In this document: piece by piece, positions 1 to 14,106 of the stretch
Layout of the letters: the number at the start of each line of letters is the position of its first letter
Numbering within the stretch: position 1 is the stretch's first letter
NCBI GenBank assembly: GCA_916613615.1
Contig: OU744730.1
Span: forward strand, 22,384,406-22,448,405
Length of the DNA stretch: 64,000 nt
Reading direction: 5' to 3'
Source: Steromphala cineraria
Lineage: Eukaryota; Mollusca; Gastropoda; Trochida; Trochidae
Made by a program: the position numbers and the translations under genes
Notes under the pieces: generated by a model
Databases searched by the model: none
The model's input: the letters and a program-made list of their open reading frames with translations, nothing else
Told to the model about the DNA's origin: nothing

Positions 1-594
1 GCGAGACTTCTCTGCATATACACCATTGAATGAAACAGCCTCTCCGTTACGTGAGAAGAACATTTACGAAAAAAGCTTGCCTGATCACGCTAGGATAGCC
101 ATTAAGACGGGTTTCTGCCTTATGAATCGGAGTAAGCAGTTGACAATTCAAGGTCGCGTTTTTTAAAAATGACACAATGTCCTTTATGAAATACAAAGAA
201 AAAGCTGTGTTTGGAACCATCGTACGTAAAAGTTGGAATATATCTGAACGTTAACTCTGGAATGAAGTATAGGTAGAAAAGCACGATTATGAGTTTGTAA
301 AACAGAGTCGATATTTATTTTCGAATATACACACCTATAAACAAAATCAAACTAAAACTTTATAATCATTCATCTAGAAATTTATTGACAGTGTAGTACA
401 TTTTATCGGTTAAAACATCTATCAAAAAAAGTATATTTTGCACACACAAAAAAGCAAGTTATCGTTCACGAACCAATAATTCACGGTGGAACCAATATAA
501 AAGTCCGGTCAGAAGAGACTTCTCGCAATGATGAAGAATTTTGCATCGAAATTATACTTTGTTTTCTTAGTATTAACATACTTCTTTTATGCAG
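1..594. other. Intronic sequence upstream of first visible SLC6 exon
   Basis: No coding exon or clear repeat is seen here. The first visible SLC6 exon begins in phase 2 after a tgcag acceptor ending at 594, so this stretch is most simply the 3' end of an intron whose upstream exon lies outside the window. Confidence 0.55.
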
Positions 595-3500
595 GAGCAT
601 TCCTGATCCCGTACTTCCTGTTCACGATCCTGGCAGGACTCCCGTGTCTCCTGCTGGAGATGACCACTGGTCAGTACTCCAAGGGGAGCGTCCTGAAGCT
701 CTGGAACATCTGTCCACCCTTCAAAGGTAGTAACAACTGCACAAATCATCGCTTCTATTTAAAAGGGCGACACTATGACACTCTGTAACCTCTTTCCACT
801 CTTCAAAGGTAGAAACAACTGTATGGAAGATTTGAAAGGGTGACACTATCAATAGATGGAAACTTTGTCCATCCTTCAAATGTAGAAACAAGTATATAGA
901 TCATGGCTGCCATTTGAAAGGGTGACACTATGAAACTCTGAAACCTCTGTCCACCCTTAAAATGTAGCAACAATTATATAGATCATCGCTACAATTTAAA
1001 AGGGTGACTATATATGACACTCTGTAACCTCTGTCCACTCTTTATTAAAGGAAGCAACAACTGTATAAATCATCGATGCGATTTGAAAGGGTGACACTAT
1101 CAATAGATGGAAACTTTGTCCAACCTTCAACTGTAGAAACAAGTATATAAATCATAGCTGCCATTTGAAAGGTTGACTTTACCAACAAATGGAACCTTGA
1201 CCACCCTTCAAAGGTAGAAACACGTGTCTGAATAATCGATACATTTTAAAAGGGTGACACTATGACACTCTGTAACCTCTGTACACTCTTCAAAGGTATC
1301 AACAACTGTATAGAAGATCATAGCTGCGATTTGAAAGGGTGACACTATGAAAGTAAGTAACCTCTGTCCACTCTTCAAAGGTAGCAAAAATTATATAGAT
1401 CATCGCTACAATTTAAAAGGGTGACACTATATGACACTCTGTAACCTCTGTCCACTCCTTATTAAAGGTAGAAACAACTGTATAAATCATCGATGCGATT
1501 TGAAAGGATGACACTATCAATCCATGTAACCTTTGTCAACCCTTCAAAGAAAGCAACAACAATATTAATCATCGTTGCTATTTGAATTGGAGACACTATC
1601 AATCTATGGAACCTTTGTCAACCCTTCAAAGAAAGCAACAACAATATTAATCATTATGCTATTTGAATGGGAGACACTATCAATCTATGGAACCTTTGTC
1701 AACCCTTCAAAGAAAGCAACAACAATATTAATCATTATGCTATTTGAATGGGAGACACTATCAATCCATGTAACCTTTGTCAACCCTTCAAAGAAAGCAA
1801 CAACAATATTAATCATCGTTGTTATTTGAATGGGAGACACTATCAATCTATGGAACCTTTGTCAACCCTTCAAAGAAAGCAACACCAATACTAATCATCG
1901 TTGTTATTTGAATGGGAGACACTATCAATATATGTTACCTTTGTCAACCCTTCAAAGAAAGCAACAATATTAATCATTATGCTATTTGAATGGGAGACAC
2001 TATCATTCTATGGAACCTGTGTCCACCCTTCAAAGGTAGAAACAAGTTTTTAAGCTGAAGAAGAAGAAGATTATTATATTTAAGTGTCACACACTTTAAA
2101 AGTGTCCGACCAAAAATGACCTTTAAGACAATAAGTAATCGTTACTATTTAAAAGGGTGACACTATGACACTCTGTAACCTCTGTTAACTCATTAAAGGT
2201 AGTGACAACTATATGAATCATCGTTGCTATTTGAAAAGTTGACACTATCAATCTATGGAACCTTTGTCCACCGCTACTATTTAGGCTAGTTAGCTGCTGA
2301 TACATAATTGCTGGCGGTGTTGCCTGGCTTTCATGTGTGGCTTCAAATCAAGCAGGGGAATTGATCCGAAAAAATTGTAGTACTGTTCAAATCATGATCG
2401 TTGAAATCACTTCAAGTTCTAGGTTGATTTAAGTATTCAATACTATCGTACGGAGTTGGGTAATCTCTGGGACTTTCGTCAACCCTGTTAGATGGTAATA
2501 GCTTAACGATAACCATGATTAAAACCCGTAAAATCACTCCTCTTAGGGCGCCTCTGAGGAACAAAAGCCACGTATGCTAGGTAAATACTTGTCACTTCAG
2601 AGATACAATGAGATAGACTTATCAAGTTCAACCTACAATACCCTCGTATCTGTCATGGCTAATGCCACTTATCAATATTAAAACCAGCCAATGTCATGAC
2701 TTTAGCTATATATTTAACTATAGCAATATTGGCAGCATCCGGATTACAGTGCTACACATAGTTTAAAATAACCGACTGTCAGCGATAGGAAGCATTTGCC
2801 ATGATAGAGATCAGTGTATTGTAGGAATGTATTGTAGTTGCAGATAAGGTAAGTTGAAGAAACAGGAATGATAAAGTTATGAATTTAAGATAGTGCTGTC
2901 AACTTATGTCATGTATGTGTTACCCGTTTCAGTCTGACGGACTGCTTTGCTAGATATAGCCCCTCCCCTCCTCACGACCCTAAGCTAAAAAATGAGTAGC
3001 AAGAATGTTGCAAGACGACTCAAACAGATATTAGTGTACAAGCCAGTAGTCTACACTTCACTTCTCATCTGCAGGTCTGGGTGTAGGGATGGTGCTGCTG
3101 TCCCTATTTTACGCCACCTACTACTCAAGTCAGTTCGCCTGGTTCCTCTACTATCTGTACCACACCTTCCGCTCCGATCTTCCCTGGACATCGTGTGGCA
3201 ACCCGTGGAATACACCCCTCTGTGTATCGGGAACATACACTAGTACACTCCACGATAACTCATCACAGGCCCAAGGATGTGTGGTGGAGACCAATGGCAC
3301 TCAATACATCGAGGAAGGTCTAAATTCGACTTCCTGTGCCACTGCTGCCGAAGAATTTTGGAAGTGAGTTCCCGGTATGCTCTATTAATGTAAAGTGAGA
3401 TATTTATCTTTTCCTTCGAGAAATTAACTAATCTTGAAGAGAATAACCGATGACAAGTCTTCAATGACAAGGACAAGATGAGGTGATTGGAATTTACTTA

Positions 3501-6500
3501 CTTACTTACTTATGAGTAATACCATATCTTTTTTTTTGCATAATATAGGAATAATAGAGTATTTGTTGAACTAATTCTGAAAGCATGACACTTGAATAAT
3601 TTTCAAGCATTATGGTACAGTCAGGAATGGATTATATACATGTAAATACTATAACTGAGGGACCTTATTGATTAACTGTAATTTAGATTAGCATAATTAG
3701 CGATACCAAACCATTGATTATGTGTTTTTTTAGTAGTTACAATGCTGTGATAAAATGTGTGTGTGTGTTCGTTAATTTTACTGTAATATGCTTATACTAT
3801 GCTGTTTTACTGCTTTTAATGTCTCATAGGTCAAATTGGCCGGATAATGTACATTTTATTTTTAAGTTCATATACATGTATGCAATTTATACTGTGATTT
3901 TATGTACATTATGTGACACTTTAATAAACATTTTTCTTCTTCTTCTGTGTTGTTAGGTTGAAGGTGTTGGAGCTGACGGATGGCTTGGAGCACATGGGCG
4001 GGTTAAGATGGCCCCTGGTGTTGTGTCTGGCTGGCAACTACCTCCTGGTCTACCTTTGTCTCTTCAAGGGCATTCGGATCACTGGAAAGGTCTGGTAGTC
4101 AACGATTTGAATAAATTTAGATAGACAATTCCATATTTATTAATACATGTCAACAGTAAGACGAAAGAAAAATAACCGTTGAGTTAAATCTATTTAGATT
4201 TCGCAGTTCAATTTCTTTAAATTACTTCCCCTTTTCTGATAAAATTAGAAACTCTATTCAAAACTCATTAACTAAATGTGGCACATATTGTTTTTGTAGA
4301 AAGATTCATTTTTATGAAAAGAATGACATTTAAAAAATTAATCACAAATGGAAAATTTATTCATTACACGACTTTAAGCAGTTGATTTATACCCCATCTC
4401 TTTACAAATTCATTAATATTTTCTTTTTACTTCTATATATTTGTATGGGAGACTTGGATTATTGTTTACTTTGTAAATTATTTTGGACAAATAGAATAAA
4501 AAAGTCCAACTCTCTCTAAGAGGTATTTAGAAGTTGTCTAGACGAACGAGGAAGAGTTGTGTGGATTTTCAACTGATGATTATTTATAACGACCGGTGTT
4601 AATATCAAGACCAAAAGTTGAAATATCAACGAACTATTTCCTTGTGTAGAATAAGTAATCATCAACATAACACCAACATAGTCTTTTACGAAATATTTGT
4701 AAGATATGTCATTTCATATTCATATATTCAACATTTTCGACGAAATCAGCTGGCAGATATTATATCTTTGATGTGATGTGATGTTAGTCTACCATCTATA
4801 TACAAAATCGATTTAAGTTAATTAGCACAATTGGGCAGGATTACACGTTGTCATTTCATTTTCAAATCGAAACCATTGTCAAAATCTTGAATATAAATCC
4901 CACATGCAAAACGCTTTATATTTGAAACGTTCGAATAGTTTGGAGTTACCTCCCCTGCATTTCTTGTTTCTTGTGTGCCGCAACATCATGCAAGGCGCGA
5001 TTACAGGATTTTCGTTTGGGTTGGGTGTGCCCTATATTTGTCGTATTAATAATTAGTACTACTATTGAATTCATAACTTTGGATTTACGGTTATGTGTGT
5101 ATAGGTTTACCGAATTAAAATTCCCTGCAAACCACGATTGTTATATATTAAATTATTATAGATAAGAAACATCTACCATAATGCTTCTCTCTTGTGTGGG
5201 GTGTACACCCTCCCATCCTCTTCTGGATCCCCCAATACAGGTTATTATCATTATTCCGACCAATTCAATACGAGCTAGTATCATTGCCGTACTTCTAAAG
5301 ACCACAAAAAGGTACTCTCATATTGCAGATAGGTACGTAGTCCTGTGAGGCGATCGGGTCCATGACAGACAATCCGCTCACTCTCGCTTCCCGACTCCTC
5401 GATTGACTCCAGAAATGATCCTGATCTACTTACAATGTCTTGATATTTGTTTCTATACACCTTCTCGTTCTAATAACAAGTATTTTCAAAGTTTTCTTTC
5501 GGAGCTCAGCTGAGCAGCTTTTCGCTAGTATCAGTACTTCTTAAGTCCACAAAAAGGTATTCTCATATTGCAGATCGTGTACGTGACGGTCCTGCTGCCC
5601 TACGCGCTGATCACCGTGTTCCTCATCAGGGGGTGTCTCCTGCCCGGCTCAACCGACGGCATCATCTTCTACATCAACCCAGACTTCAAAATGTTACTCG
5701 AACCAAGGGTTGGTATAGCTTCATGATGAGGCATCGATATTTAACAAACGTATTGAGCTCATCAAACCCGAAAAGTCCGAAAGTCTGATGACATGCTGGC
5801 TATAATGAGCCAGTGAAAATTCCAGTACGATTTTAATTTAATTCTAGCAAAAGTTTGAGTTATTAGAGGACATTCTCACAAATTATTAAATTTTTAGTAT
5901 TTTATAAATTTAGTATTTACAGAATTTTAAACCTTCTTCTTTGAGCGATGACGGGTGTTAAATGCTTCTCTTATTAGGTACAAAGCCCATCTTCGCATGC
6001 AGTGACAACACGACGAGTCAGTCTTGGAGACACACTTTACTAGCACCAAAACCATTTAGAGTTACATGCCCTTGCCTCTATCGAGTGCTGGATCGAAGCG
6101 TTCATAAAATCTCTATTAGAAGGCTGTTAGTCACACCATTTCTCCCTTTCTTTACAGATGGATTCATTAACCATATTCAACTCAAAATTCTCAAATAAAA
6201 CAAAATTAAAGTCTGTGATATTCAACTTGAATCATTTCTTTAAATGAATGCAGAAATATTATCTCAGACTATTCCTTTTCTTTAAATGTCCTTGAAATAA
6301 ATAGCAACTTATGCTTTTCTTAAATAAATAAATAAGGTAAGTATTTAAAACATTTAAAGTTCATAATATCAATTCTACTCAGGTTCTAATCTCAGATTCA
6401 CATTTGTCTCTTGTATTTTCATCACACATTAAGTAACATAGTCACTGAGATAGGCTGGTTTCTGTCTCACTCGTGTTGGTCTGGGTGTCAGTGATCGTGC

Positions 6501-9500
6501 TGCCGTTGGAGTTGATGTCGCCACTGGTGGAGTTGGAGTCGGCGTTGCTGGTGAGGTTGCTGCCGTCGCTGGATGCCGTCTCAGTGGTGTGGTTGTGACG
6601 TTGCTCTGCTCATTAGTTACCACCGGTTCAGCTAACTCCTCTTCATTGTTGATGATTGCAGTTGATTGCATCAGTCTTTCCCTCCAGTCCTCTGTGTCAG
6701 TTTGCTTGTAGTTTAGATTCTCTACAACAGCGTTCACCTGCTTGAAGTGACTTGAATCTCTCGTGATTTCTCTTCCGTCACTTAACCTTCGGGCTGATAT
6801 CGAAGATCCGTGTATCTTGAAGATAACGTAGAACATCGGCTCATAAGATGTACTCCATTTATTTCTCTTCTGCTGCTTTAGAAGTACATAGTCACCAATG
6901 ATCATGCTATGCTCCTTTGTGAACTTATTCTCTGAATTTCTTTTTGCCTTCAGTTTATAGTCCATATCTCTCTCTGCTATGACATCACTGCTCTCTGCTG
7001 ACAATGTGAGATCTTCATAGTCTAGCTTTATTCTCACTTCTCTGTTCATGAGTGCTTTGTATGGTGATATGCCAGTAGCTGGGTGTGGCGTTGAACGATA
7101 TCCAATCAGCATGTTGTTTAACATTGTCTCGCGATCTTCTTTGGATTTGTTCAAGTGGCTGATCTGTTCAGTTTTGTTGAGTACCTTCATAAAACTTTCT
7201 GCTTCGCCGTTTGCTCTTGGGTGTAGTGGAGTAACTCTATGATGAGTAAATCCTTCCTCTTTGGCAAAATCTGCGAAATCTCTTGAATTGAACGGCGGTC
7301 CGTTGTCCGTTTCAACTTTGTTTGGTACACCATGTGTCGTGAACATCCGTCTCAGGTGTTTCTTTGTGGATGACACTGATGTTGACATCACCGTTGCTAC
7401 TTCTGGATATCGGGTTCTTTTGTCTATGACGACAAGATTGTAGTGACCGTCAGGGTACGGTCCACCAAAGTCCATTGAAACAGTGTCCCATTCTTTTCTT
7501 GGAATGTTAGTCAATTTCACTGGTTCTTTGCGATGATCCTTGTTTGCTACCTGGCACTCATAACACTGCTTTGTAATAGTCTCTACCATGGAATCCATGC
7601 TGGGAAACCAATATTTTTCTCTCAACATTCTTTTCGTCTTTGTTGTCCCTAGATGTCCTAAACTGTGTGCAGCTTTTATCAAGGTTCTCTGCAGACATCT
7701 TGGTGCTATTATTCTGTTGAGTCTGAGCATTAGTCCTCCTATTTCACTTATCTCTTCTCTCACTGGATAGAATGGTGCAATATCAGGATCTGATTTGTGT
7801 TTCTCCCAGTCTTCATGCAACACTCTTTCTTTAATCTTCTGTAACTGAGGATCTTTGCTGTTCTCTTTTACTATTCTCTTCATCACAACTGCATTCTCCG
7901 TTTCTGTTACGTGTCTCACGACTCGCTCTGTGCTGTCACTTCCTGTCTCCGGCAGTGGATGTCTGGACAGGAAATCTAGTGGATCTTGCTCGTCTCGGCC
8001 TGGCTCATAAACCATCTCGTAATCTGCATCCTGCATCTCCATTACCCATTTTTCAATCCTTGGCGACAATTTGATGTTTGCCCTGTTGAACATAGGAATT
8101 ATTGGTTTATGTGCAGTCACTATCTTGAATCTAGGAGCCCCAAGTAGATACATTCTGAATCTTTGCTTGGCCCATTTCACTGCAAGTGCATCCTTCTCAG
8201 TCTGACTGTACCTCTTTTCTGTATGTGTCATGGTTCTACTGATGAAATGTACTGGTTGGAGGCCTTTCTCAGTTGTCTGAAATAAGCCAGCAGATAAACC
8301 CTCATGATAGCTTGCCTCAACTCTAACAGTAATAGGTCTCTGAGGATTGAAGTAAGCTACAGTACTATCTTCTGTGATCTGCTGTTTTAAACTCTCAAAT
8401 GCATCTTCTTGCTCTTGTCCCCACTTAAACTTAACATCTTTCTGTGTAAGTTCTCTCAGGGGAGCGGTCAGTGTTGAGTATCGGGGTATGAATTTCGAGA
8501 GAAATCCTATCATTCCCAGGAAACTGCCTACTTCCTCTTTTGAGTTAGGTCTCTCACATTTCCTGACTGCTTCAACTTTGCTTGGAGCTGGCTTCAGTTT
8601 TCCGTCCGTGAAAACATATCCATAGAATTCAATTTCTTTGACCTGAAATTGACACTTCTGTCTGTTCATGGTTATGCCATAGTCAGATGCTCTTTTGAGT
8701 ACAATTCTGAGTGTTTCATCATGCTCCTGAATGTCTCTACCGCCAATGAGTATGTCATCTCTGTTGTTCAAACACATTGGGATGTCTCCGAAGATTCTGT
8801 ACATGGTTTCATCAAACACATCTTGAGAAGTCTTTGCGCCAAAAGGGAGCGTCTTGGGTCTGTAGTTTCCCCAGGGAGTTGAGAAAGTTACAACGTCTCT
8901 TGATGCATCATCTAATGATAGTTGTTGATATCCCTGTCGAAGATCCATTTTTGAAAAGACTGTACATTCATGGAACTTGTGAGTGAAATCCTCAACAATT
9001 GGTCCCTGTATGATGCGACATCTTTCCATATACTTGTTTGGAATCCGAAGATCAGTGCTTGCTCTAATCATGTCTGATGTGAGTTCTTCTGGATGTTTTG
9101 ATGTAAACCTAGGTTTCGGCTGGACTACCAGAGGAGAGCACCATGTGATTGGGTGATCTGCATCACACTTCTCAAACAAGTCGTTCTTTACGCCATTGTC
9201 CAACAATACTTTCAAAGGTTTCTTCAAGTAGTATGGTACTGGACGTGCTTTTTGCGCAATGGGAACAGCTTCCGATCTCATAGGTAGTGTGACTGTAATC
9301 TCTTTCTTGGTTACAGGATCTCGAAATCTTCCAACGCCTTCAAAGACATGCTTATATTCACTCAGTATCTTCTGAACTTGAGTAGATTTCTCTGTTATTG
9401 AGGTGATATTCTTTATTCTCAAGTCATTCTTCTCCTGAAATGTGCCTTCTGGAGATATCTTCATCATTCCAAGTTTTGTCAGAGATTCTCGACCAAGCAG

Positions 9501-12500
9501 TGGAGGAGAATTCATGTGACCTCTGATGACAATAACAGTTGTTTCAATGCCGCATGTCTGGTTTCTGATGACTGTCTTAAATTCACCTTTCACCTGTATC
9601 TTCTTCTGGAGTGCTGTTAGTTGGCAGTTGCTTGCTCTGAGCACTGGTAGATTCTGAGTACGGTTTGTGAATGACTTGAACTGGTGTTCATCCATCAAGT
9701 TGACATCCGCGCCTGTGTCGGGTTCAACAAATACATTCACGTCATCTATCTTCACTGGTATCAGTTTACTGTTTTGAGTGTCATCTTTGATGTTCTTCAC
9801 TACTTTCACTGTTAAGTGCTTTGAGACTTGATTGAAAAATAAATCATCAGAACTCGCATCTGAGACCTCTTGTTCCGAAACTTTCTTGACTTTGTTTTTC
9901 TTCTTACTGTTCTCTGATTTGTTAGAAAGTTTACAATCTTCTCTGTTAGTTCTGCTTTTCCTACACATGGAATGGAAGTGATTCGACTTTCCACATGATC
10001 TACATGTTTTCCCATAAGCAGGACAGTTTCTACCTGGTGCATGGCTTGTCAGACCACAGTATGTGCATTGAGGATATTGCCTACTGTTTGTTTGGGAATG
10101 TCTCTTAAATCTACCTCTTGATCGCCGTGATACCTGATGAACTGATGATGGGGTGTCTAGTTCCTCCCTCATTTGGTTGACTTGAAGAGCAACATCTTCC
10201 ACCTGTGAAGCCTCTGTTAAAAATTGTGATAGTGTCCATGATTTATTAATTGTTTTCTGGATAAGAGTCTTGTTATCAATTGTTTGAATGATATGTTCTA
10301 AAATTCTTTCATCGCAATTTGCATCAAATTCACACCCTTGTGCCTTCTCACGAAGTCGAGAGGCATATGTACATATTGATTCATTTGTGAGTGGCTTCAT
10401 TCTGAGAAACAAGTACCTGGCATGGTGTTTGTTTCGTTTGGGAGTGAAATAACCGTTCAACTTGGTTCTAAGCTTTTCAAATTCATTTGCACCACCTGGT
10501 GGATCAGGCAAACTTTTAGAAAGTCTAGATATCTCTTTACCTCCGAATATTATCAAGGCATCTTTCTTATCTGTGGGATCTGTGATTTTGAAAAATCTAA
10601 ATTCCCTCTCAATTGATTCCAACCATTCTTCCCATAATTTCCGAGTTGAAATTTGATCTGAAGATGGAATAAAAGGTTGTGCTTGTAAACTTCTAGAGTC
10701 AGTATGCACTAAAACTTCTATCTGTTGCTCTGCTTGGCCACCTTCCGCCATATTGGAAATACCATGTGCTTTGAAAGTAGGATTGAATTTCACGTATTTT
10801 CTCAAATATCTCTAAATGTCACCCTGTGTTTTTGTGTTTCATGTGAAAAGAAACAAACACTCTTCTTTCCATCCTCGTAGCCAATGTTAAATGCTTCTCT
10901 TATTAGGTACAAAGCCCATCTTCGCATGCAGTGACAACACGACGAGTCAGTCTTGGAGACACACTTTACTAGCACCAAAACCATTTAGAGTTACATGCCC
11001 TTGCCTCTATCGAGTGCTGGATCGAAGCGTTCATAAAATCTCTATTAGAAGGCTGTTAGTCACACCAACGGGGTCGCCATTTTATTTCAAAATGTGACGT
11101 CATCGACACACCACAAGAAATCGATGCAAGGAGCTTACATTATAAACTCCGTACATCTTTGTGAAGTGGAGTTTCCATGATTTGACCAGACTTGCTGAAT
11201 GTGTGCGCTGCGCACTTTGTTAACATAAAACATCGTTGTGCCAACAGAACGACCCAGTCGTCGGACAGATTATCCAACAAGCAACTACGACTAATATGCG
11301 GTTTTGTCCAGTATTATTATCGATATGAATTTATCTAAAAAAACCATAGAAAATAAATAGAGGTTATCATGAGAGTGTGTTTTGGGATCGTAAATATCCT
11401 GCATCAGGAATAAACATTGTATTTTGCGAGCCTTGGCGAGCTAAATACATAGTGTTTATTCCTAATGCAGGATATTTACGATCCCAAAACACACGAGCAT
11501 GATAACTTCTTTATCATACAATGTCATTTTAAATTTTATTCGACGAAAATGCTTGATTATACCATTTTGATTGTTGACATCGTTTTAAAAGATGCGCGCA
11601 TTAATATATGCAAATGAACGGTGTAATGGCTGCGACAGTGTATTGACAAAATATATTTCCTCCTTATAAATGCCTTTAAATACCGTGCACGTTATTAAGT
11701 CACAACTCCAACGTTTTAACATTTCAAAATTCTATAAAAAAACCCGATGATTTTCAAATTAAAAACATTTCAACGTGTCTTTGAAGGATTCGAACACACG
11801 TTCTATCACCTTCCATAACAAAGAGGGCGAGTCTATCTCTCTTAGGGACAAGAGTTGCTTCCCTTAGGCTAAGTTGCAATGGCAGCTTGCGTTACAACGC
11901 GCATAAACGGAGATCTAAACTAGAAGATAGGCTTGCAGTCTCTAAACCAAACTATTATAAAACAAGCCTAAAGTAAAGAACACTGAACAACGGCAAATGA
12001 AGTGTTTACACACGAATCTTGAACTGCCTTTGGTACCTGTGAGTAAAATTGTTCGGCCGGTTCATTCAACTCACGATGGCAGTGTTTTTGCACTGCTAAG
12101 TCATACATATGGCTAAAGAACCATACCACTTCTTACTGATTGTTTTAGTATACTAGGCGGAGACCAGGGCAAAGCGCGCCCCCTTACATGTAAGTGCGTC
12201 TAGTGGGCACCCCGACATGTACAGAATACAACTTGCACACAATCTCTAATACTTATCCGATAGACTGTTACATGGCACATGTTTTAATAATCTACCATTT
12301 CGCCATAAGGACATATTTAGGTAAATGTATTTTGACTAAGGGGGCGCGATTTGCCCTGTAGTTTGGGGCAAAGTGCCCAATCCCCTGGGCGCTTTGCCCC
12401 ATGTGAAAAACAACACACAATGTAGTAGATATTACACACCTTTTATCAGCTAGTACTAATTAAAAGGTATCATCTTGATAATGCAAGGCAACTATCGAAC

Positions 12501-14068
12501 CAATATAAAGGATAGAATAAACATAAAAATTGGCAAGGATGCTCAAAATATTTCATAACATGTCATTGACCTACATGTTCAACATTCTTAATGACAAGAT
12601 ATCATTATGGCTGGTACATGTACATTTCTGTTAACTACGTAGTGTTAATAATGTAGGTAATTGACTATCAAAACCAGTAATAAATAAAAGAAAAGAAGAA
12701 TAGAATTGGTTATATGGACGAATTAAAAAATCACACCATCTATTTTGTGTCGAATTTGGCAGAACGGCATAAATTGCTTATTGTTTAGGGTTGAACAGTA
12801 ATATACAATGAATTATATGTTCATGAATTAAAAAACAACAGAACAATATGTTTTTGCATCCGATACGTGGCGTTATTCTTTAACAAAACATCACCCTTTT
12901 GGTAAAATGGTATATTTCATTTTTATTGAATACAGCAGTATGTTGATACGAAAATGATAGTCCTCCTTTACATTATTTGTTTAAGAAATGTAAAATAATA
13001 ACTTTTGCACCAATATGTTATCCAAAAAGATGTTTTTTATAACACACGGGGCAAAGTGCCCATCCCCGTGACAAAACGTGAAGTCCATGCCAACATAGAA
13101 ATTCAAATAACTCAATCGTGTTTTGATTGATATAAACAATTTCATTTGATAACGAACCATACCACCGTCATCGCGGATTCGCTTTTTAGGATTCGCTTCG
13201 ACAAGATAACGTCAGTAGGTCTATTTATTTCGAGTGATATGATTAATAAAAAATTATTCTATGTTACGTTTAGTTTTTTTACAAATGCACTTATTTCAGC
13301 AAAGTCATTTAACACTTTACTTTAACCTTATGTATGGTGTCTCTAGTTTATAAAAATTGTAAAAAAATGACAGTGAGAGTCAGTGTTCAAACCTAGCTTG
13401 TGACGTCCGCACATGGGAGATCTTTTCCAACCTGTCCTGAAGTTTTCAGCAGTCTGCTGGTGAGAAATATTTATTTATTGCTTTAGGCATCATAGAAGTA
13501 GAATATTCTCGACCCGGCATGTCTTTACTGAAGTCGTGACGGTTAACGTTGTTACAGTTTCATGTTTGACGGGCCGTCACCGCCCACCATTGAATCTAAC
13601 GGCGTCTCCTAATTTCGTGGTGTGTCGCTGACGTCATATTCCCGGTGTTTCTCGCTCTCGTTTACCGTTCGAGATAACAATATGGCGTCCCCCATCGATG
13701 CCGGTAAACTTGATTTATTCCCAACTTTTTATTGCAGATTTGGTGATTTAGCTCAAAATTATCAGCCAAAGTTGAAGGATTTATCAATATACATTGTTTT
13801 AAAAGGTTGGAATTTTCCTTTAAAGAGAAGTTGATAAATTTACATTAATATAAACAGTGTTTAAGCAGTCTGTATGTGTATAATGTCAATAATCTTTTTA
13901 TATTTTAGGTATGGGTAGAAGCCTGTGCTTACTCCCTATACTCACTCGGATTAGCATATGGAACTGTTCCAACTTTGACCGGGCACAACAAGTTCAAAAA
14001 TAACTGTTTGAGGTGAGATTTTCATGAATTTTAAGCTTGAAGGTTTTGTTATTCTGGATGTTATCTTT

Positions 14069-14106
<38 letters not shown>

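Larger units (their letters stand above)
5956..11067 (-). mobile_element. Complete Ty3/Gypsy LTR retrotransposon
   Basis: A 5112-bp element inserted antisense in SLC6 intron 4. Two 183-bp direct repeats (5956-6138, 10885-11067) begin TGTTAA and end CACACCA on the + strand and look identical by eye. They are flanked by a 5-bp target duplication ACGGG (5951-5955, 11068-11072). Between them is one long minus-strand gag-pol frame. A purine tract abuts the 3' LTR and a TGG-starting primer-binding-site candidate abuts the 5' LTR. Order protease, reverse transcriptase, RNase H, integrase places it in Ty3/Gypsy. No envelope-like frame is seen. Near-identical LTRs imply a recent insertion. Confidence 0.95.

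Noticed and set aside
1575..1829. 84-codon frame with a repeated ~27-residue unit
   Set aside because: It is a by-product of the intronic minisatellite, whose local unit is 81 bp and so keeps frame by chance.
13682..13834. Short coding exon starting ATGGCGTCCCCC
   Set aside because: Good start context, but about 50 residues without a recognisable domain and no supported splice partner.
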